From an uncultured Clostridia bacterium (GTDB taxonomy: Bacteria > Bacillota > Clostridia > Peptostreptococcales > Anaerovoracaceae), in assembly GCA_934247125.1 (NCBI GenBank), contig CAKQIZ010000075.1, positions 1 to 9,412 on the forward strand: 9,412 nt of DNA. Reading direction: 5' to 3'. Position 1 is the first letter of the stretch. Each line of letters begins with the position of its first letter. The notes below the pieces were generated by a model. That model ran no database searches and was not told where the DNA came from. It worked only from the letters and a program-made list of their open reading frames with translations. Both the position numbers and the translations under genes were made by a program. Below are positions 6,694 to 9,412 of this stretch, one piece after another.

Positions 6694-6718
6694 ATCATAT
6701 GCCATTATAAATGCACAA
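6689..6718 (-). promoter_or_regulatory. Promoter of recG
   Basis: On the minus strand: TTGTGC (6713-6718), an 18-base spacer, and TAAAAT (6689-6694) preceded by TGA, an extended -10. The expected start near 6682 gives a leader of about 57 nt. The -10 overlaps that of the divergent promoter inside the palindrome TGATA-TTT-TATCA (6685-6697). Confidence 0.5.
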
Positions 6719-6758
6719 TATCCGCATACCCGCATATTATATCCTGAGGTGATCCGTT

Positions 6759-6959
6759 ATGAACAGACAGAAATACGGCTGCTGCAGACCGGAAAAGAAG
6801 AAAAGGAAACAGCAGTGTTTTGCAAAGAAAGCAGGTATCGCGATGCTGGCGCTCGGTATCGTCACGGTTTTCGCGCTCGTGCTTCCTCCTGAATACTGGG
6901 TGATGCTTCTAAGCATCGTGCTCGTGGTAATGGGGATCATGCTGATAAAGAGATCGTAA
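6759..6959 (+). CDS. Small two-helix membrane protein, function unknown
   Basis: I do not recognise a named family. The 66-residue product has a hydrophilic N-terminus with Cys8-Cys9 and Cys20 in a very basic stretch (PEKKKRKQQCFAKK, 11-24), then two hydrophobic segments (about 25-42 and 47-63) joined by a tight PPEYW turn, and ends KRS. By the positive-inside rule both ends should face the cytoplasm, giving a hairpin. The gene is supported by GAGGTGAT (6746-6753), a long anti-Shine-Dalgarno match five bases from the ATG, a divergent promoter, and a shared terminator downstream. Small Cys-containing, Lys-rich proteins ending in a hydrophobic hairpin are familiar to me from clostridial genomes as uncharacterised proteins. 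Nothing in the sequence ties it to sporulation or to recG beyond position. Confidence 0.8.
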   Translation: MNRQKYGCCRPEKKKRKQQCFAKKAGIAMLALGIVTVFALVLPPEYWVMLLSIVLVVMGIMLIKRS

Positions 6960-6991
6960 CAGCTTCGCATACTGTCACGGGGCAGTTCAGT

Positions 6992-7027
6992 AAAAAAATA
7001 ACGCCCACATTGTGAGCGTCAGTTTTT
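6992..7027 (-). terminator. Terminator of rpmB, possibly bidirectional
   Basis: On the minus strand ACGCTCAC-AAT-GTGGGCGT (7001-7019) forms an eight-pair stem with one U-G wobble, followed by TATTTTTTT (6992-7000). It starts 14 bases past the rpmB stop. On the plus strand the same stem has one C-A mismatch and is followed by TTTTTT (7023-7028), so it could also end the transcript of the convergent small membrane protein gene. Confidence 0.85.
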
Positions 7028-7033
7028 TCAAAT

Positions 7034-7225
7034 TTAGATGGCACGGTTTACTTTGCCTGATCTTAAACATCTAGTACATACTTTTGCTTTTCTTACTGTT
7101 CCGCCGTCTTCGACTTTTACAGACTGAATATTAGCATTCCATTTTCTTCTAGTATGTCTGTTGGAATGGGATACATTGTTTCCTGAAACCTGGCCCTTTC
7201 CGCAAATTTCACACTTTCTTGACAT
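7034..7225 (-). CDS. rpmB: 50S ribosomal protein L28, zinc-ribbon form
   Basis: L28 is a small basic protein of the large ribosomal subunit. The 63-residue product begins MSRKCEICGKGQVSGNNVSH, with typical SHSNRHTRRKW (19-29) and VKVEDGGTVRKAKVCTRC (36-53). Two Cys pairs, C5-x2-C8 and C50-x2-C53, can bind zinc, the 'C+' form of L28. The reading frame stays open upstream to 7393, but AGGAGGTG lies six bases before the ATG at 7225 and L28 proteins start at this Met, so the longer form is rejected. An in-frame ATG at 7246 precedes the ribosome binding site and is also rejected. It has its own strong promoter (7337-7365) and terminator. Confidence 0.97.
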   Translation of the reverse strand: MSRKCEICGKGQVSGNNVSHSNRHTRRKWNANIQSVKVEDGGTVRKAKVCTRCLRSGKVNRAI

Positions 7226-7255
7226 CTGCCGCACCTCCTTATACATTTGGTATCT

Positions 7256-7274
7256 AAAAGCTTTCGCAGCTTTT
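7256..7274 (-). other. Small hairpin in the rpmB leader
   Basis: AAAAGCT and AGCTTTT flank GCGAA (minus strand), a possible seven-pair stem about 12 bases upstream of the ribosome binding-site region in the roughly 105-nt rpmB leader. It has no T run in the direction of rpmB. It may be a stability or control element, or chance. Confidence 0.35.
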
Positions 7275-7336
7275 TTCACTTGCTTTTGATTCGAGTATGG
7301 ATCATCAAAACCATAAAACAGACTCGAACAAATGAC

Positions 7337-7365
7337 ATTATAGCATACTAAAAATACTAACACAA
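7337..7365 (-). promoter_or_regulatory. Promoter of rpmB
   Basis: On the minus strand: TTGTGT (7360-7365), a 17-base spacer, and a perfect TATAAT (7337-7342) preceded by TGC, an extended -10. It lies immediately downstream of the nrdG stop. The predicted start near 7330 gives a leader of about 105 nt. No terminator hairpin separates nrdG from it, so nrdG transcripts may also read into rpmB. Confidence 0.65.
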
Positions 7366-7373
7366 GAACTTTT

Positions 7374-7913
7374 TTATGAGCTGCCCAAATCATCGCCCCA
7401 CAGCACGACTGTTCCTGCTTTTCTTGTCTTTTTCATGTCGATCAGGCGCTGATTCCTGCTGCCCCTGAACTGCAGCGTCAGATCGCGCTGCGTATTCACA
7501 AACGGGCCGTCTATCAGCAGATCCGTGAGCTCCAGCAGTCTCTTTACGTGAATGTCTTTCTCTGCCAACGCGAGCAGCTGCTCGTATGTATACCCGCTGA
7601 ACACGGTCACGGACAGCCCTTTTTCCCTGACCTTTTCCGCGAGCTCCGCAAACACTTCCGCCTGGCAGAACGGCTCGCCTCCCGAAAACGTGACTCCGGC
7701 CAGCAGCGGATCTTTTTTTATCTCCTCCATAAGCCTGTCCGTGCTGCAGTCGAAACCGCCTGCAAAATCATGGGTTTCAGGATTGTGGCATCCCTGGCAG
7801 CCATGAGGACACCCCTGGCAGAAGACCGTGAATCTTATTCCGGGGCCGTCGACTATCGATTCTCTTACGATCCCTGCAAGTCTCAAGGAGCCTGATCCGT
7901 CCACTGCAGCCAT
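7374..7913 (-). CDS. nrdG: Anaerobic ribonucleoside-triphosphate reductase activating protein (radical SAM)
   Basis: NrdG uses a [4Fe-4S] cluster and S-adenosylmethionine to place the glycyl radical on NrdD. The 179-residue protein has the cluster motif C35-PHG-C39-QG-C42 within FCQGCPHGCQGCHNPETHDF, the early block AGIVRESIVDGPGIRFTVF (13-31) and the SAM-binding TFSGGEPF (75-82). The ATG overlaps the nrdD stop as TAATG, indicating translational coupling; the independent ribosome binding site is poor. The N-terminus is about ten residues longer than usual before the conserved AGI, so a later start is possible, but no better ribosome binding site supports one. The C-terminus (KAGTVVLWGDDLGSS) is complete. 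Confidence 0.96.
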   Translation of the reverse strand: MAAVDGSGSLRLAGIVRESIVDGPGIRFTVFCQGCPHGCQGCHNPETHDFAGGFDCSTDRLMEEIKKDPLLAGVTFSGGEPFCQAEVFAELAEKVREKGLSVTVFSGYTYEQLLALAEKDIHVKRLLELTDLLIDGPFVNTQRDLTLQFRGSRNQRLIDMKKTRKAGTVVLWGDDLGSS

Positions 7914-9412
7914 TACAGCGTCTCTCTTCCCGAATCGAGGCTGTGTTTTACCCGGTCTCTTTCTTCAGCGGTCTTGGCATCGTTCCAGTTGTCCATCGTG
8001 CCCACGAGATATCCGGTGATACGTCTGATCCTCTCGAATCCCTGGTCGCCGTCGTCCTCTGTTCTGTGGCAGCAAGGGCACTCGTTGTCGATGATGCCGG
8101 TGTACCCGCACACAGGGTCTCTGTCTACAGGATGGTTGATAGAACCGTATCCGACTCCGCTCTCCTTCATGCATCTTACGACCTGCTCGAACGCGTCGAG
8201 GTTCTTGCATGGATCTCCGTCCAGCTCTATATATGTTATGTGCCCTGCATTCGTGAGCGCATGATAAGGCGCCTCAAGCCTGATCTTGTCGAATGCGTTT
8301 ATATTATAGTATACAGGTATATGGAAAGAGTTGGTGTAGTACTCTCTGTCTGTGACGCCCTCTATCACGCCGTACTTCGCCCTGTCGATCCTTACGAATC
8401 TGCCCGAAAGACCTTCTGCCGGTGTCGCTATCAGCGTGAAGTTGAGTCCTGTCTTCTTCGACTCCTCATCCATCTTCTTCCTCATGAACCCTATTATCTC
8501 AAGGCCGAGGCTCTGTGCTTCAGTACTCTCCCCGTGATGTGCGCCTATCAGCGCTTTCAGACACTCTGCAAGTCCGATGAAGCCCACTGTCAGAGTACCG
8601 TGCCTGAGCACTTCTGCCACTGAATCCTCAGGCTTGAGCTTGTCCGAATCTATCCATATCCCCTGTCCCATCAGGAACGGGTAGTTCTTTACTTTCTTTG
8701 AGCACTGGATCTTGAATCTTTCCATGAGCTGATCGATACACAGATCGACTTTTCTCTCCAGCTCCTCGAAGAACCAGTCTATGTCTCCATGTGCCTTTAT
8801 CGCTATTCTCGGAAGGTTTACCGATGTAAAGCTCAGGTTTCCTCTTCCGCCCACGACTTCGCGTTCAGGATCGTATATGTTTCCTATTACTCTCGTTCTG
8901 CAGCCCATGTAAGCGACTTCGGTGTTAGGGTCGCCTTCATGATAGTATTTGAGATTGTACGGAGCGTCGATAAACGAGAAGTTAGGGAAGAGTCTCTTTG
9001 CTGAAACTCTGCACGCCAGCTTGAACATGTCGTAGTTCGGATCGCCCGGATCATAGTTGACGCCTTCCTTTATCTTGAATATGTGTATAGGGAAAATCGC
9101 AGTTTCGCCGTTTCCCAGGCCTGCTTCTGTAGCGAGCAGTATGTTTTCTATTATCATCCTGCCTTCAGGCGATGTGTCCGTACCGTAGTTTATCGAGGAA
9201 AACGGTATCTGGGCGCCCGCTCTGGAATGCATCGTGTTGAGGTTGTGCACGAATGCCTCCATCGCCTGATATGTGGCTCTCCTGATCTCTTCATTTGCAT
9301 ATTTCGTGGCTTTTTTCTGGAGTTTGTCTACGGATCCTTCATCGACTATATCCCTGAGGTATTCGCGCTCTTTTTCCTTGTAGCCGTTGTCGTCCGCAAG
9401 GACAGGATATAT
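7913..9412 (-). CDS. nrdD: Anaerobic (class III) ribonucleoside-triphosphate reductase, partial (N-terminus beyond the right edge)
   Basis: NrdD reduces ribonucleoside triphosphates to deoxynucleotides without oxygen, using a glycyl radical and usually formate. The frame is open to position 9412, so about 499 C-terminal residues of a roughly 700-residue enzyme are present. Family blocks include NLNTMHSRAGAQIPFSSINY (codons just left of 9245), the active-site-type Cys in YMGCRTRV (about 8895-8910), and GRGNLSFTSVNLPR. The glycyl-radical site is RRITGYLVG, with the Gly codon at 8012-8014. The C-terminal metal-site region reads D-P-V-C followed by ECPCC (8069-8119). The ATG at 9262 is internal and not the true start: upstream codons continue in a NrdD-like sequence (ATYQAMEAFVHN). 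nrdG follows with a one-base overlap. Confidence 0.97.
   Translation of the reverse strand: MYPVLADDNGYKEKEREYLRDIVDEGSVDKLQKKATKYANEEIRRATYQAMEAFVHNLNTMHSRAGAQIPFSSINYGTDTSPEGRMIIENILLATEAGLGNGETAIFPIHIFKIKEGVNYDPGDPNYDMFKLACRVSAKRLFPNFSFIDAPYNLKYYHEGDPNTEVAYMGCRTRVIGNIYDPEREVVGGRGNLSFTSVNLPRIAIKAHGDIDWFFEELERKVDLCIDQLMERFKIQCSKKVKNYPFLMGQGIWIDSDKLKPEDSVAEVLRHGTLTVGFIGLAECLKALIGAHHGESTEAQSLGLEIIGFMRKKMDEESKKTGLNFTLIATPAEGLSGRFVRIDRAKYGVIEGVTDREYYTNSFHIPVYYNINAFDKIRLEAPYHALTNAGHITYIELDGDPCKNLDAFEQVVRCMKESGVGYGSINHPVDRDPVCGYTGIIDNECPCCHRTEDDGDQGFERIRRITGYLVGTMDNWNDAKTAEERDRVKHSLDSGRETL

Noticed and set aside
6733..6740. CATATTA(T) as a sigma-G or sigma-E -10 for the small membrane protein gene
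   Set aside because: The start site would fall in the ribosome binding site at 6746-6753, and no -35 occurs at the right spacing.
7226..7393. N-terminally extended L28 of 119 residues overlapping the end of nrdG
   Set aside because: The extra 56 residues cover a strong promoter and the ribosome binding site for the ATG at 7225, show no resemblance to L28, and family members start at MSRKCEICG.
7943..8623. Plus-strand open frame of 226 codons inside nrdD, and similar long antisense frames in recG and rsmD
   Set aside because: These mirror the codon pattern of strongly supported minus-strand genes and have no domain signature or convincing ribosome binding site.
1..9412. Mobile element, defence island, CRISPR array or biosynthetic cluster
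   Set aside because: All recognised genes are core or sporulation functions in a familiar order; I saw no transposase, integrase, terminal repeats, spaced direct repeats or anomalous composition.

Overview
This looks like chromosomal backbone from an anaerobic, endospore-forming member of the Clostridia (Bacillota). The evidence is an alpha/beta-type small acid-soluble spore protein, the sporulation membrane protein YlbJ, the oxygen-sensitive class III ribonucleotide reductase NrdD/NrdG, strong AGGAGG-type ribosome binding sites, and a rsmD-coaD-ylbJ-ylbM order that echoes the Bacillus ylb cluster. Genes have moderate GC and short AT-rich gaps. I cannot name the genus. I see no prophage, insertion sequence, CRISPR array, tRNA, rRNA or foreign-looking island.

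Layout from right to left, the direction of nearly all transcription. nrdD enters from beyond the right edge and its stop overlaps the start of nrdG (TAATG). rpmB (ribosomal protein L28, zinc-ribbon form) follows with its own extended -10 promoter, a leader of about 105 nt, and a hairpin terminator. That terminator faces a small plus-strand gene (6759-6959) for a 66-residue two-helix membrane protein, the only credible plus-strand gene. Between it and recG lies a 133-bp divergent promoter region whose two proposed -10 elements overlap in one palindrome. recG is followed by the spore protein gene with a strong terminator, then rsmD with its own promoter, then a run with its own promoter: coaD, a coiled-coil protein gene, ylbJ and tmcAL (ylbM). 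At the left edge a final minus-strand gene begins with a good ribosome binding site and the first codons M-K-V-L-V-I, probably acetate kinase.

The window mixes housekeeping functions (deoxynucleotide supply, translation, 16S rRNA and tRNA modification, coenzyme A synthesis, recombination repair) with two sporulation genes. No new multi-gene system is evident. The points most worth a second look are small: three copies of an 8- to 9-base repeat around the spore-protein ribosome binding site, the overlapping divergent promoters upstream of recG, an Ala/Ser/Gly-rich insertion in TmcAL, a non-canonical metal-site residue in NrdD, and the two-helix membrane protein in the place where yloU/yloV are often found. 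No gap exceeds 300 bases; the largest, 4126-4297 and 7226-7373, are covered by the promoter and terminator entries.
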